The position numbers and the translations under genes were made by a program. From positions 248,001-312,000 of the forward strand of contig JASJJC010000009.1 of assembly GCA_037624485.1 (NCBI GenBank): a stretch of DNA of 64,000 nucleotides, written 5' to 3'. The stretch comes from JAFMKE01 sp037624485. GTDB lineage: Bacteria > Bacteroidota > Bacteroidia > Chitinophagales > UBA8649. Positions 27,662 through 37,033 of the stretch are shown here, piece after piece (positions within the stretch are counted from its first letter, which is position 1; each line of letters starts with the position of its first letter). The notes beneath the pieces are model-generated. The model did no database searches. It saw only the letters and a program-made list of their open reading frames with translations, and was not told the origin of the DNA.

Positions 27662-29003
27662 TTGTTGTATAATCGAACCTTTCCATAAGTCCGGTATCAT
27701 AACTTCCCGATTTAAACTCATCATTCTTAAGGAGTGCAAGGTGAAGAGGTATAGTTGTTTGGATTCCTTCTACCACAAATTCTTCTAAGGCCCTTTCCAT
27801 TCTTGCGATAACTTCTTCACGATTTTTTCCTTTACAAATTACCTTAGCAATCATGGAATCGTAATAAGGAGGGACCACATATCCGGCATACGCATGCGTA
27901 TCTACTCTAACACCAAAACCTTTAGGGGTATGAAATGCGGTTATTTTACCTGGATTAGGTGCGAAATTTTTAAGAACATTTTCAGCATTAATTCTGCATT
28001 CCATTGCAAAAATTCCTTCTGGCAGATATCCATTACCGAGAATTTTTTCGCCATTGGCTATTTTAATTTGTTCAGCAATTAAATCAAATTGCATCACTTC
28101 TTCCGTAACTGGATGTTCAACTTGAATTCGGGTATTCATTTCCATGAAGTAGAAGTTTCTATATTTATCTACAAGAAACTCAATCGTCCCCATACCTTCA
28201 TACTTAATGGCTTTGGCAGCTTTAACTGCAGCTTCACCCATTTTTTTTCTTAATTTATCATCAACAAAAGGAGAGGGGCATTCTTCTAGTAATTTTTGAT
28301 GTCTACGTTGGACAGAACAATCTCTTTCTGACAAATGACAAGCATTTCCTCTATGATCTCCAGCTACTTGGATTTCGATATGTCTAGGTTCTACCAAAAA
28401 CTTCTCCATGTACATACCGTCGTTCCCAAAAGCTGCAGCTGATTCTTGCCTAGCAGAATCCCAAGCGGCTTCTATGTCTTCTTCTTTTTTTACGATACGC
28501 ATTCCTTTACCACCGCCACCTGCAGTCGCTTTGAGTATAACAGGGTATCCAATTTTATCTGCAACTTTTTTCGCATTTGATACGCTACTCAAAAGACCAT
28601 CTGATCCAGGAATACATGCTACTCCTGCAGCGATCATTGTTTCCTTAGCGGTAACTTTGTCGCCCATTTTATTGATCATCTCGGCAGTTGGGCCTATAAA
28701 TTTAATTCCCGTATCCTCACAAATTTTTGCAAAAGTTGCATTTTCAGCTAAGAAACCATAACCCGGATGTATCGCATCTGCATTGGTTATTTCAGCGGCT
28801 GCCATAATGTTAGTAATCTTCAAGTACGAGTCGGCCCCTTTTGGACCGCCGATACAAACTGCTTCGTCTGCAAACTTGACGTGCAAGGAATCTTTATCAG
28901 CCGTTGAATATACAGCGACAGATTTTATGCCCATTTCTCTACAGGTTCTTATTACTCTGAGGGCTATTTCCCCTCTATTGGCGATGAGGATTTTCTTGAA
29001 CAT
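27651..29003 (-). CDS. accC: Acetyl-CoA carboxylase biotin carboxylase subunit
   Basis: 450 residues, standard AccC length. It carboxylates the biotin on BCCP using ATP and bicarbonate, the first half-reaction of fatty acid synthesis. The N-terminus FKKILIANRGEIALRVIRTCREMG, the ATP-grasp glycine loop KATAGGGGKGMR, the RDCSVQRRHQK segment and MNTRIQVEHPVTE are all intact. It is the last gene of the DUF177 - rpmF - fabH - efp - accB - accC operon, 89 bases after accB. Confidence 0.97.
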   Translation of the reverse strand: MFKKILIANRGEIALRVIRTCREMGIKSVAVYSTADKDSLHVKFADEAVCIGGPKGADSYLKITNIMAAAEITNADAIHPGYGFLAENATFAKICEDTGIKFIGPTAEMINKMGDKVTAKETMIAAGVACIPGSDGLLSSVSNAKKVADKIGYPVILKATAGGGGKGMRIVKKEEDIEAAWDSARQESAAAFGNDGMYMEKFLVEPRHIEIQVAGDHRGNACHLSERDCSVQRRHQKLLEECPSPFVDDKLRKKMGEAAVKAAKAIKYEGMGTIEFLVDKYRNFYFMEMNTRIQVEHPVTEEVMQFDLIAEQIKIANGEKILGNGYLPEGIFAMECRINAENVLKNFAPNPGKITAFHTPKGFGVRVDTHAYAGYVVPPYYDSMIAKVICKGKNREEVIARMERALEEFVVEGIQTTIPLHLALLKNDEFKSGSYDTGLMERFDYTTIKV

Positions 29004-29092
29004 TTTTATTGATTTTTAGTTTTGCATGAACTCTAGTCAGGAGAGTATGATTAGTAAAATCATTTCTTTGCTAGCAATTAATGCGCTGTGTA

Positions 29093-29593
29093 TTATGCAA
29101 GATCAATTAAAAACAAAGGTTGGTCGTATTCAACTGGTGTTTGATCATCCATCAGAATTTTCACAACAGTACCTGAAACTTCTGATTCTATTTCGTTAAA
29201 TAGTTTCATCGCTTCAACTATCGCAACAACATCTCCTTGATTTATTTTATCTCCTACTTTTATGAATACTTCTTTGTCCGGAGAAGGCTTTCTATAAAAT
29301 GTGCCTACCATCGGTGATTTGAAAACAAAATAGTCCTCACTAGGAGGCGTATCTGTATTAGCGGTATTGCTTTCTATATTTTTTGTTTCAGGCGCACTCA
29401 GCGATGCCGCTGCTGCTGCTTCGGGAGCCGGAGCTGCTGCGCTTGGCATTACTGAAACCATCTGTTGTGCTTTGCCTTTAAAGAAATCTTTAGAACGGAT
29501 AGTTACTGAAAAATCTCCTTGTTTCATTTTAAACTCAGCTAAATCAGATTTGTCAACTAGTTTTATTAACTCGTGTATTTCCTTATTATTCAT
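29093..29593 (-). CDS. accB: Biotin carboxyl carrier protein
   Basis: 166 residues. AccB carries the biotin of acetyl-CoA carboxylase. The N-terminal helical region (EIHELIKLVDKSDLAEFK) is followed by an Ala/Pro-rich linker (about 45-75) and the biotinyl domain with VEAMKLFNEIE, where the Lys of AMK is the biotinylation site. It lies 19 bases after efp and before accC. Confidence 0.96.
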   Translation of the reverse strand: MNNKEIHELIKLVDKSDLAEFKMKQGDFSVTIRSKDFFKGKAQQMVSVMPSAAAPAPEAAAAASLSAPETKNIESNTANTDTPPSEDYFVFKSPMVGTFYRKPSPDKEVFIKVGDKINQGDVVAIVEAMKLFNEIESEVSGTVVKILMDDQTPVEYDQPLFLIDLA

Positions 29594-29612
29594 AGCTCTT
29601 GGTTTGGATTAT

Positions 29613-30176
29613 TTATTTAGCACGCTCCATGTATGCTCTAGTTCTTGTATCAACTTTAATTTTATCACCTTCATTAACAAAAAGGGGAACATTGATTGCT
29701 GCACCAGTTTGTAAGGTAGCTGGTTTAGTGGTATTGGTCGCGGTATCTCCTTTTACACCTGGCTCACTGTAAGTAACTTCTAAAATAACAAATGATGGTA
29801 GCTCACAGGTCAATATTTCTTCGGTATTTGCATTATACAATGCTTCAACATTCATCCCGTCAACCATTAAGTCATTATTCTCAATCAGGTCTTCCGGAAT
29901 ACTTACTTGTTCAAAAGTCTCACTATTCATGAAGTGGAACCCCATGTCATCTTTATAGAGATATTGAAATTTTCTACGTTCAATTCTCACCTCATCAATT
30001 TTGTGTCCAGATGGCCAAGTATTATCAATTACTTTTCCTGAGGTTAAGCTTTTCAACTTGGTTCTTACGAAGGCGGGACCTTTACCGGGTTTAACGTGCT
30101 GAAATTCAACCACTGTAAAAACATCATGATTAAAATTCATGCAAAGTCCATTTCGTATGTCGGAAGTCGATGCCAT
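29613..30176 (-). CDS. efp: Elongation factor P
   Basis: 187 residues, all three EF-P beta-barrel domains present. EF-P relieves ribosome stalling at proline stretches. The tip of domain I reads PGKGPAF, so a lysine occupies the position that is modified in other bacteria; no EpmA/EpmB gene is in the window. The C-terminus TRTRAYMERAK is family-typical. It lies between fabH and accB in the same leftward operon. Confidence 0.96.
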   Translation of the reverse strand: MASTSDIRNGLCMNFNHDVFTVVEFQHVKPGKGPAFVRTKLKSLTSGKVIDNTWPSGHKIDEVRIERRKFQYLYKDDMGFHFMNSETFEQVSIPEDLIENNDLMVDGMNVEALYNANTEEILTCELPSFVILEVTYSEPGVKGDTATNTTKPATLQTGAAINVPLFVNEGDKIKVDTRTRAYMERAK

Positions 30177-30279
30177 AAAATTAGTTTGGTTTAGGTTGTA
30201 AAAGTAAGATATTTTTTGGAAACCTCTTTTATTGAAGACTAAATAAAGAAAAATTTAAGCAGAGTGATTAAGTTGTTGA

Positions 30280-31272
30280 TTAATATGCCCAAACTAAGTA
30301 CGTAGAACCCCATGTAAATCCACCTCCAAAGGAAGTCAGAATGAGCTTGTCTCCTTTCTTTAATTTACTTTCCCATTCTGCCAAACAGATGGGGATAGTA
30401 CCTGCAGTAGTATTGCCATATTTATGGATATTAATCATGACTTTTTCCGGAGATATACCTGCCCGTTTTCTGGTTGCCTCAATAATTCGGAGATTAGCTT
30501 GATGAGGAACAAGCCAGTCAATATCATCTCCACTCAAATTATTATTTTCTAAAATTTCACTGCAAACACTAGCCATATTAGAAACTGCAAATTTAAATAC
30601 ATGTTTACCTTCTTGGTAAACGTAGTGCATCCTTTCATTAACTGTTTCTTTGCTTGCCGGATTCAATGAGCCTCCAGCTTTTTGACGCAAGAATTCGACT
30701 CCTGATCCATCAGTTTTAAGTATACTATCTTGAATGCCCAAAGATTGATCCTCACTGGGCTCTAACAATACAGCTCCTGCGCCATCACCAAAAATGATAC
30801 AGGTATTTCTATCCGAGTAATCAATAATTGAACTCATGGTATCCGCGCCTACCACAATAACTTTTTTGTATTGTCCGCTTTCCACAAACCGTCTGCCTGT
30901 TTCTAATGCAAACAAAAATCCGGAACATGCTGCTCCTAAATCATAACTAAAGGCATTGGTTAATCCGCTCTTGTGGCAGATTAGATTTGCGGTAGCTGGA
31001 AATGGCATGTCAGGAGTAACTGTCGCACAAATCAACAAGTCTATTTCACTTCCTTTAATACCTCTTTTTTTGAGTATTTCATTCACAGCCTCAACACCCA
31101 TGTCGGACGTCGCTAGATTCTTTTCTTTAAGAATTCTACGTTCGTGAATTCCAGTCCTACTAACAATCCATTCGTCGCTGGTATCGACCATGTTCTCAAG
31201 CATAGCATTAGTGAGTTTATGTGGGGGCACATAAGCTGCGACACTAGTAATGCTAGCTCTTAAAGTATACAT
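30280..31272 (-). CDS. fabH: 3-oxoacyl-ACP synthase III (FabH)
   Basis: 330 residues. FabH starts type II fatty acid synthesis by condensing acetyl-CoA with malonyl-ACP. The catalytic triad is visible: C116 in DLGAACSGF, H257 in VPHQAN and N287 in YGNTTAG. The C-terminus ends FGGGFTWGSTYLVW, normal for the family. It follows rpmF by 8 bases; the plsX gene often found between rpmF and fabH is absent. Confidence 0.96.
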   Translation of the reverse strand: MYTLRASITSVAAYVPPHKLTNAMLENMVDTSDEWIVSRTGIHERRILKEKNLATSDMGVEAVNEILKKRGIKGSEIDLLICATVTPDMPFPATANLICHKSGLTNAFSYDLGAACSGFLFALETGRRFVESGQYKKVIVVGADTMSSIIDYSDRNTCIIFGDGAGAVLLEPSEDQSLGIQDSILKTDGSGVEFLRQKAGGSLNPASKETVNERMHYVYQEGKHVFKFAVSNMASVCSEILENNNLSGDDIDWLVPHQANLRIIEATRKRAGISPEKVMINIHKYGNTTAGTIPICLAEWESKLKKGDKLILTSFGGGFTWGSTYLVWAY

Positions 31273-31280
31273 CTATAGGG

Positions 31281-31460
31281 TTAAGCTTCCGTTAACTGCT
31301 TTCCTCTGTAGTGTAATACGCCATCTACAAAGTATGCTCTGTGACGCACATGCGCCTCACCAGTAGAACTGCATACTGAAATTGTAGGTGCAGTAGCTTT
31401 GTAATGCGTTCTTCTTTTGTCTCTTCTAGTTTTAGAAATTTTACGCTTAGGATGTGCCAT
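31281..31460 (-). CDS. rpmF: 50S ribosomal protein L32
   Basis: 59 codons read MAHPKRKISKTRRDKRRTH at the start and GKQLTEA at the end, with the family middle ISVCSSTGEAHVRHRAYF. Strongly basic, and the length fits L32 (about 55-65 residues). It lies between the DUF177 gene (6 bases) and fabH (8 bases), the classic DUF177-rpmF-fab arrangement. Confidence 0.97.
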   Translation of the reverse strand: MAHPKRKISKTRRDKRRTHYKATAPTISVCSSTGEAHVRHRAYFVDGVLHYRGKQLTEA

Positions 31461-31466
31461 TTTGCT

Positions 31467-31994
31467 TTATTTTTTATTTTTTAATTTTTCAAGAGCTGCC
31501 CATCGAGGATCAAATCTTGCTTCCTGTTCATTACTTAACTTACTGATGGTTTCTTGATCGCAAGCCGATTTACCGTTCTTATCTTCTTGGTGAACACAAC
31601 GTAGTGGAACACTTACGATAACAAACTCATAAATTAAGCTTGAAACATCAATGAAATCATCATTTTCAGAGATATAAATAACATCTTCATCTTTATTTAC
31701 ATCTCCCATGTTCCCAAATTTCACTGCAAGCTCATAATCTCCAAAAATAGTTTGATTAAAAGGTTCTGTGCATCGGTCACAAGGCATTTCAATAGTCCCA
31801 TCTATATAAAATGTTAACAAAAAGAAATTCTCTCTTTTGTCAAAATCTATTTTCACTTCGATAGCACATTTTTCAAATTCGCTATCGTCAAATTTCTCGA
31901 AGAATTCAGGACCAATCAAGTATTCAAACTGATGAAGCCTTTTCTTCATTCCTACAAAAGGAATTTTGAACTCTTGTAAAAATCTATTATCCAT
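31467..31994 (-). CDS. DUF177 (YceD) family protein
   Basis: 175 residues. YceD/DUF177 proteins occur upstream of rpmF across bacteria and are implicated in 23S rRNA/ribosome maturation. Two Cys pairs are visible: C-D-R-C in the middle and C-x-H-...-C near the C-terminus. An upstream ATG at 32015 lies within the promoter -7 element and is rejected; the start at 31994 is MDNRFLQEFKIPF. First gene of the rpmF-fabH-efp-accBC operon. Confidence 0.85.
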   Translation of the reverse strand: MDNRFLQEFKIPFVGMKKRLHQFEYLIGPEFFEKFDDSEFEKCAIEVKIDFDKRENFFLLTFYIDGTIEMPCDRCTEPFNQTIFGDYELAVKFGNMGDVNKDEDVIYISENDDFIDVSSLIYEFVIVSVPLRCVHQEDKNGKSACDQETISKLSNEQEARFDPRWAALEKLKNKK

Positions 31995-32012
31995 TTTTTT
32001 AAAATAGGAGTG

Positions 32013-32020
32013 CAAAGATA
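32013..32020 (-). promoter_or_regulatory. -7 element of the DUF177-rpmF-fabH-efp-accBC operon
   Basis: Exact TATCTTTG on the minus strand, 18 bases before the chosen DUF177 start. It supports the downstream start codon at 31994. The -33 region shows no clear TTTG. Confidence 0.6.
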
Positions 32021-32182
32021 AGTATAAATTGTGAAAAAAATATTATCAAACCTTGATTTTATGGAATCTCATAATAGTTAGAGTATGATTGGATGATCTT
32101 GACTTCTTTTGTATCTGTGTTAATGTTTTCTAAATGTTATCAACTTTAAATTGCGCTATTTAAATTTAAGAAAACTTCCATT

Positions 32183-32190
32183 TACATTTG
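32183..32190 (+). promoter_or_regulatory. -7 element for the OmpA-like lipoprotein
   Basis: Exact TACATTTG. The ATG at 32192 is one base past it and cannot be in the transcript's coding start, so the lipoprotein ATG at 32213 is the real start. No -33 TTTG at standard spacing. Confidence 0.6.
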
Positions 32191-32212
32191 TATGGAAATA
32201 AAAAAAATAAAT

Positions 32213-33043
32213 ATGACTAAATGGATTTTTGGTATCGGTGCTTTACTGATGTTAAGCGCGTGTGTTTCTAAGAAAGAATATGCAGCATTGCAAGCGACGA
32301 GTGACAGGCATAAAGAAGAGTTTATCCAAAAAGATAAAGAATATGGCGAGCTTGCGGTACAAGCCGATGCCTTTAAAGATAATATTGCCTTAGCGGAAAG
32401 GCAAAATAGCAATTTACAAAAAGCGCTAGAGGCTTGCCTTAATAACTCTGCTCAAGGGTCAGCAAACATCACTAAATTGCTAGATGAGGTTAATAAATCC
32501 AATGCTTATATAAAGAAACTCGTAGAGAGTAAATTCAAGAATGATTCTCTAAATTTATACATTTCGAACTCCTTGAAAAGATCTTTAGATAATATCGATG
32601 ATGAAGATGTAGATGTAAAAGTGCTGAAGGGAGTTGTTTTCATTTCTTTATCGGATGGATTGTTGTATAAATCGGGAAGTTATGATGTCTTACCGTCGGC
32701 TGAATCTGTTTTAGCAAAAGTTGCGGGAATTATTAATGATTATCAAGATTATGATGTTTTGGTGGAAGGACATACGGATAATGAATCTTTTAGTGGATCA
32801 GGAGTAATAAAAGATAACTGGGACTTAAGTGCTATGCGTGCCACATCTGTTGTCCGTTTTCTACAGGAGAAACTTAATGTAGCTCCTGAGCGAATGACTG
32901 CGGGTGGACGCTCAGAGTATAACCCTAAAGTGAGTAACGATTCAGAGGAAGGAAAAGCTGCAAATCGAAGAACAGTAATTGTGGTAATGCCAAAATTAGG
33001 TCAGTTTCTAGATCTTATGAATCAGGTACCTGCAGGAAATTAG
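32213..33043 (+). CDS. OmpA-family peptidoglycan-associated lipoprotein
   Basis: 276 residues. Start ATG at 32213 gives a lipoprotein signal ending LSAC17. A coiled-coil-like middle (about 20-115) leads to an OmpA C-terminal domain (about 150-270) containing VLVEGHTDNESF, NWDLSAMRATSVVRFL and AANRRTVIVVMP; these bind peptidoglycan meso-diaminopimelate in the family. It probably links the outer membrane to the wall. A strong hairpin terminator follows it. Confidence 0.9.
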   Translation: MTKWIFGIGALLMLSACVSKKEYAALQATSDRHKEEFIQKDKEYGELAVQADAFKDNIALAERQNSNLQKALEACLNNSAQGSANITKLLDEVNKSNAYIKKLVESKFKNDSLNLYISNSLKRSLDNIDDEDVDVKVLKGVVFISLSDGLLYKSGSYDVLPSAESVLAKVAGIINDYQDYDVLVEGHTDNESFSGSGVIKDNWDLSAMRATSVVRFLQEKLNVAPERMTAGGRSEYNPKVSNDSEEGKAANRRTVIVVMPKLGQFLDLMNQVPAGN

Positions 33044-33058
33044 AGACAAGTGCTTATT

Positions 33059-33102
33059 AAATAGAAAAGCTCTCAAGTTTGCACTTGAGAGCTTTTCTAT
33101 TT
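33059..33102 (+). terminator. Strong bidirectional hairpin terminator
   Basis: A perfect 19-bp stem (33059-33077 with 33084-33102, loop tttgca) with A-run and T-run flanks separates the convergent OmpA lipoprotein and htpG genes. The stem core is GAAAAGCTCTCAAG. Confidence 0.9.
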
Positions 33103-33116
33103 ATACCAAATTTCGA

Positions 33117-34994
33117 CTAGGCTAGTTCTTTAACACTGCGCTGAATGAAATCGGTAAGCTTTTTACCTTTTAACATGCCTTGCCCCAATAACGCAAGATC
33201 ATATAATTGTTGAATTTCTTCTTTTTTCTTCTTTCCACCTTTTAAGATTTTTCCAGCGATTTTATGGTTTGTATTAACCACTAAATTTAATCCACCAGGC
33301 ATATCTCCCATAAAAGGCATTCCACCACCTAACTGCTGCATTTCTTTCATTCTTCTTAACCACTCGCTCTGTGTTATTAAGACAGGCATATCATCAGGAG
33401 ATAGCGCTTTTAACTCAACGCTTACATTAGTGTCACTAATGGTTTCCTCAAAAACTTTTTTTAGTTTCTCTTCCTCTTTTTCGTTTAAAACAGATTCAAG
33501 CTTCTCGTCTTTCTCAATCAATTTATCCATTGTATCTGAATCCACTCTTTTGAATACGGAATCCGGATTTTTCATTTCAAGATGTTGCATAAAATGATTA
33601 TCAATCAAGGCATCCATTTTCAGCACATCATAAGATTTTGCTAGTGCTGAACTAATGTAGGCATCTTGCCCTTCGACATCATTGGTGTAAACATGAACCA
33701 ATTTACCATCTTTATCCGTTTGAAGTGCTTTGATCTTCTCCGTATATTCCTCTATGGTTTTGAGTTCATTCGTGGTGTTTTCTAATAAACAAGCCCCTTT
33801 AGTTCTATCGAAAAACTTCTCGTCGCTCAACATGCCATATTTCACAAAGACGCCCAGACTTTCCCATTTTTCTTCGAATGATTGACGATCTTTCTTGAAG
33901 AGATCAACTAATTTATCAGATACTTTTTTACTCACGTGTCCCGTAATTTTCTTTACATTGCTATCACTTTGTAAATAACTTCTAGATACGTTCAATGGGA
34001 TGTCAGGTGAATCAATTACACCGTGCAACATCGTTAGAAATTCGGGAACTATATTTTCAACATTATCCGTAACAAATACTTGATTACTATATAGGCCTAT
34101 TTTATTTTTTTGAACTTCATATGTTTTTTTCAGTTTGGGGAAATAAAGAATTCCGGTAAGTTTAAAAGGGAAGTCTACATTAAGATGGATCCAAAACATC
34201 GGATCTTCACTCATCGGATAAAGCTCTCTGTAAAAATTTAGATAATCTTCATCGCTTAAGTTGCTCGGTGATTTTATCCAGGCTGGAGAGGTATTGTTGA
34301 TAATGGCATCTTTGGTTTGGGTCTCCATAATCTCCTTGCCATCTTTATCTTTTTCTCCAGTTGCAACTTCAGCGCTTTCTTCACCAAACTTAATTGGAAT
34401 AGGAAGAAACTTACAATACTTGTTAAGTAAACTTCGAATTTTCGCTTCTTCTAGGAATTCGATGGACTCTTCGTTTATGTGCAGTATAATGTCTGTTCCA
34501 CGATCTTTTTTGTCAGATTCCTCAAGCTCATAGTTAGGGCTTCCATCACAACTCCATTTTGAAGCAGGGGCATCTTTGTATGATTTTGTTATAATCTCAA
34601 CATAATCGGCAACCATGAATGCGCTATAAAAGCCTAATCCAAAATGTCCAATAATTTGAGCTTTGTCGTCCATTCCTTTGAACTTTTCTATAAACTCTTC
34701 AGCACTTGAGAATGCGATTTGATTGATATAATTGTCAATCTCTTCTGCTGTCATACCAATTCCTTTATCGCTAATGGTTAGCGTTTTGGCTTTGGAGTCC
34801 AGTCTAACTTCAATTTGAGTGCCCCCTAAATCACCTGTAAGTTCTCCTTTCTTGGAAAGCAAAAGCAATTTTTGAGTAGCATCTACTGCATTGGAGACCA
34901 ATTCTCGCAAGAAAATATCATGGTCTGAATACAAGAATTTTTTTATGATGGGGAAAATGTTCTCCGTTTGTACATTAATACTTCCTTTTTGCAT
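33117..34994 (-). CDS. htpG: Molecular chaperone HtpG (Hsp90)
   Basis: 625 residues, full Hsp90 length. The N-terminal ATPase domain holds LRELVSNAVDATQK, DKGIGMTAEEI and GHFGLGFYSAFMV, followed by the middle domain (SPAWIKSPSNL; DSPDIPLNVSRSYLQ with the catalytic Arg) and the dimerisation domain. It helps refold client proteins in the cytoplasm. An inverted repeat lies about 66 bases upstream of its start and may be a heat-shock operator. Confidence 0.97.
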   Translation of the reverse strand: MQKGSINVQTENIFPIIKKFLYSDHDIFLRELVSNAVDATQKLLLLSKKGELTGDLGGTQIEVRLDSKAKTLTISDKGIGMTAEEIDNYINQIAFSSAEEFIEKFKGMDDKAQIIGHFGLGFYSAFMVADYVEIITKSYKDAPASKWSCDGSPNYELEESDKKDRGTDIILHINEESIEFLEEAKIRSLLNKYCKFLPIPIKFGEESAEVATGEKDKDGKEIMETQTKDAIINNTSPAWIKSPSNLSDEDYLNFYRELYPMSEDPMFWIHLNVDFPFKLTGILYFPKLKKTYEVQKNKIGLYSNQVFVTDNVENIVPEFLTMLHGVIDSPDIPLNVSRSYLQSDSNVKKITGHVSKKVSDKLVDLFKKDRQSFEEKWESLGVFVKYGMLSDEKFFDRTKGACLLENTTNELKTIEEYTEKIKALQTDKDGKLVHVYTNDVEGQDAYISSALAKSYDVLKMDALIDNHFMQHLEMKNPDSVFKRVDSDTMDKLIEKDEKLESVLNEKEEEKLKKVFEETISDTNVSVELKALSPDDMPVLITQSEWLRRMKEMQQLGGGMPFMGDMPGGLNLVVNTNHKIAGKILKGGKKKKEEIQQLYDLALLGQGMLKGKKLTDFIQRSVKELA

Positions 34995-35059
34995 AATTAA
35001 GCTTGTTTTATTTAATTGGACTAAATCAAAGTTTGTGCCTTAGGATATAATGTGACAAC

Positions 35060-35077
35060 TTGGCAGTAAAATGCCAA
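35060..35077. promoter_or_regulatory. Inverted repeat upstream of htpG
   Basis: TTGGCA-N6-TGCCAA, a perfect 6-bp dyad, with an adjacent TGACA at 35053-35057. It sits between the ABC exporter 3' end and htpG and is a candidate heat-shock control site. The half-site spacing does not fit the sigma-54 consensus exactly (one base short). Confidence 0.4.
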
Positions 35078-35249
35078 AATTAACTTCTCTTTTGACTGAA
35101 TGGAGGGTTGTATTACTTGATATTAATCAATTCAGATTTTGGAAGCTGCCTGTTTCACTTTTAAAACATACTTGTCTCCAGAAAGTAATGCTGAATTTTG
35201 CCTGCGAACAAACAAAGACTTAGGGATTAAAAAAGGAGTAGCTTTTTCA

Positions 35250-37028
35250 TTAGCTTTCTTTTGAATAGCTGTTGTAAAATTCTTTAAAAGGACCGTTCTG
35301 TTTTAAAAGTGTTTCGCGTTGACCATAATCAGCAATCTTGCCACCTTCTAGCATCATCACATAATCTGCTTTGGAGATAGTTGCTAATCTGTGTGCAATA
35401 ATAATTGAGGTTCTGTTTTGCACAAGTTTGTTAATTGCTTTTTGCACAATAAATTCAGTTTCTGAGTCTACGGATGATGTCGCTTCATCTAAGATCAATA
35501 TCTTTGGTTTAAATACTAAGGCTCTCACAAAAGATATTAACTGACGTTGACCTAGGCTTAAAGTTGCTCCTCTTTCCATAACCTGATAGTTGTATTGATT
35601 CGGTAATCTTTCAATAAACTCATTGGCCCCAATTAACTCTGCAGCCTGTTTTATCTCATCATCTGAAATGCTTAGATCAAGCAGACGAATATTATCGAGA
35701 ATACTTCCCGAAAACAAGAAAACATCCTGTAAAACTGTACTTATTTGTTTGCGATAAAAATTCAAATCATATTCCTTTATAGGAATGCCGTCTAGTAAAA
35801 TATCCCCTTCTTGCCAATCATACAAACGACTAATTAAATTAATGATACTGCTTTTTCCAGATCCTGTATGGCCAACAATCGCTAGTGTTTTACCTGCAGG
35901 TAAATGAAAGGATACATCTTTGAGCACATAGTCTCTTGAGTTGTATGCAAAATTTAGGTTTTTGAACTCAATTTCTCCAGAAAGATTTGCAATTTTTTGT
36001 TTTCCTTGATTCGGAATGTAATCGTTCCGATTCAGCAATTGAAATACACGTCTTGCAGCTACTAATCCCATCTGCATGGTATTAAATCGTTCTGCCATGA
36101 ATCGGATGGGGCGAAACAATAACCCTATCAATAAAATGAATTGAACAATCAAACCAACATCTGCTGGAGTGCCAAAAGATGTTGTTAGTTTATTTTTTAT
36201 CAATAAGCCAGCTCCTATCCAAACCATAAGCCCAATAGCCACAGCAAGCAAAATTTCGACAACTGGAAAGAATATAGAATATGCCCAAATAGCTTCTACG
36301 TTGGCATCTTTATGTTTTTTATTGATGGCTTCAAATTTCTGAAATTCTTGATTTTCTGCACCAAATATTTGAACCAAGCGCATGCCTGAAATATGCTCTT
36401 GCAGAAATGCATTGAGGAGTGACACCTGTGTGCGGACTTTTTGAAATGCTTTTTTAACACTTTCCTTAAAAATATAAGTGCTAAGTATCATAAAAGGAAG
36501 CGCAGCTAGACTAATTAGGGCAAGTTGCCAACTTTTAAGAACCATCCATACCACAATAACAAGCAGCGTAAGTATATCCGCTAAGAGTTGAATAAAGCCT
36601 TGAGTAAAAATACTGTTGATTGTTTCAATATCATTAACTGTGCGTGTGGTGGTGGTCCCGATTGGGGTTTTATCAAAATAGCGAAGATTTAAACTTAAAA
36701 CCTGCTTAAAAACAGCCGTTCGCAAATTCTTGACTACAGACTGCCCCAGTTTATTGCTGCTAAATATGAAAAAATAGCGGAGAATTGATTCCGTCATTAA
36801 GGTGACAATAATGAGGATGACCAAGAGCTGAGTGTTCGAACCATTGTTCAGTATATTTTCATCAATTAGGCGTTGGATCAATTCGGGACGAAGCGGTCCA
36901 AGTATTGCAAGCACCAAAGAATACAAGATAGTGGCAATCAACAAGAACTTGAACGGAAATGCTAATTTGATTACCTTCCAAAGTAAATGAAGATCCATTG
37001 ATTGTGTTGTATGTTCGTGTTTCGACAT
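35250..37028 (-). CDS. ABC transporter, fused permease/ATPase (MsbA-like)
   Basis: 592-residue half-transporter. Six membrane helices (residues about 25-310) precede the ATPase with Walker A GHTGSGKSS, signature LSLGQRQ, Walker B ILILDEATSSVD and a switch His in AHRLATIS. Substrate is not predictable; MsbA-like lipid or drug export is the usual role. It starts 5 bases after truA and probably shares its transcript. Confidence 0.9.
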   Translation of the reverse strand: MSKHEHTTQSMDLHLLWKVIKLAFPFKFLLIATILYSLVLAILGPLRPELIQRLIDENILNNGSNTQLLVILIIVTLMTESILRYFFIFSSNKLGQSVVKNLRTAVFKQVLSLNLRYFDKTPIGTTTTRTVNDIETINSIFTQGFIQLLADILTLLVIVVWMVLKSWQLALISLAALPFMILSTYIFKESVKKAFQKVRTQVSLLNAFLQEHISGMRLVQIFGAENQEFQKFEAINKKHKDANVEAIWAYSIFFPVVEILLAVAIGLMVWIGAGLLIKNKLTTSFGTPADVGLIVQFILLIGLLFRPIRFMAERFNTMQMGLVAARRVFQLLNRNDYIPNQGKQKIANLSGEIEFKNLNFAYNSRDYVLKDVSFHLPAGKTLAIVGHTGSGKSSIINLISRLYDWQEGDILLDGIPIKEYDLNFYRKQISTVLQDVFLFSGSILDNIRLLDLSISDDEIKQAAELIGANEFIERLPNQYNYQVMERGATLSLGQRQLISFVRALVFKPKILILDEATSSVDSETEFIVQKAINKLVQNRTSIIIAHRLATISKADYVMMLEGGKIADYGQRETLLKQNGPFKEFYNSYSKES

Positions 37029-37033
37029 AAAGT

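Noticed and set aside
28408..29019. Plus-strand open frames opposite accC.
   Set aside because: Shadows of a highly conserved coding sequence; hydrophobic appearance arises from the complement of accC codons.
35060..35077. Sigma-54 promoter reading of the dyad upstream of htpG.
   Set aside because: The GG and GC elements are one base too close for the -24/-12 spacing.
35132..35249. A 40-codon frame after the ABC exporter: ATG AAA AAG CTA CTC CTT TTT then, after a +1 shift at a T-run, LIPKSLFVRRQ... to a TGA.
   Set aside because: It needs a frameshift, has no recognisable family and no convincing signal sequence; chance is the simpler explanation, though a decayed small gene is possible.
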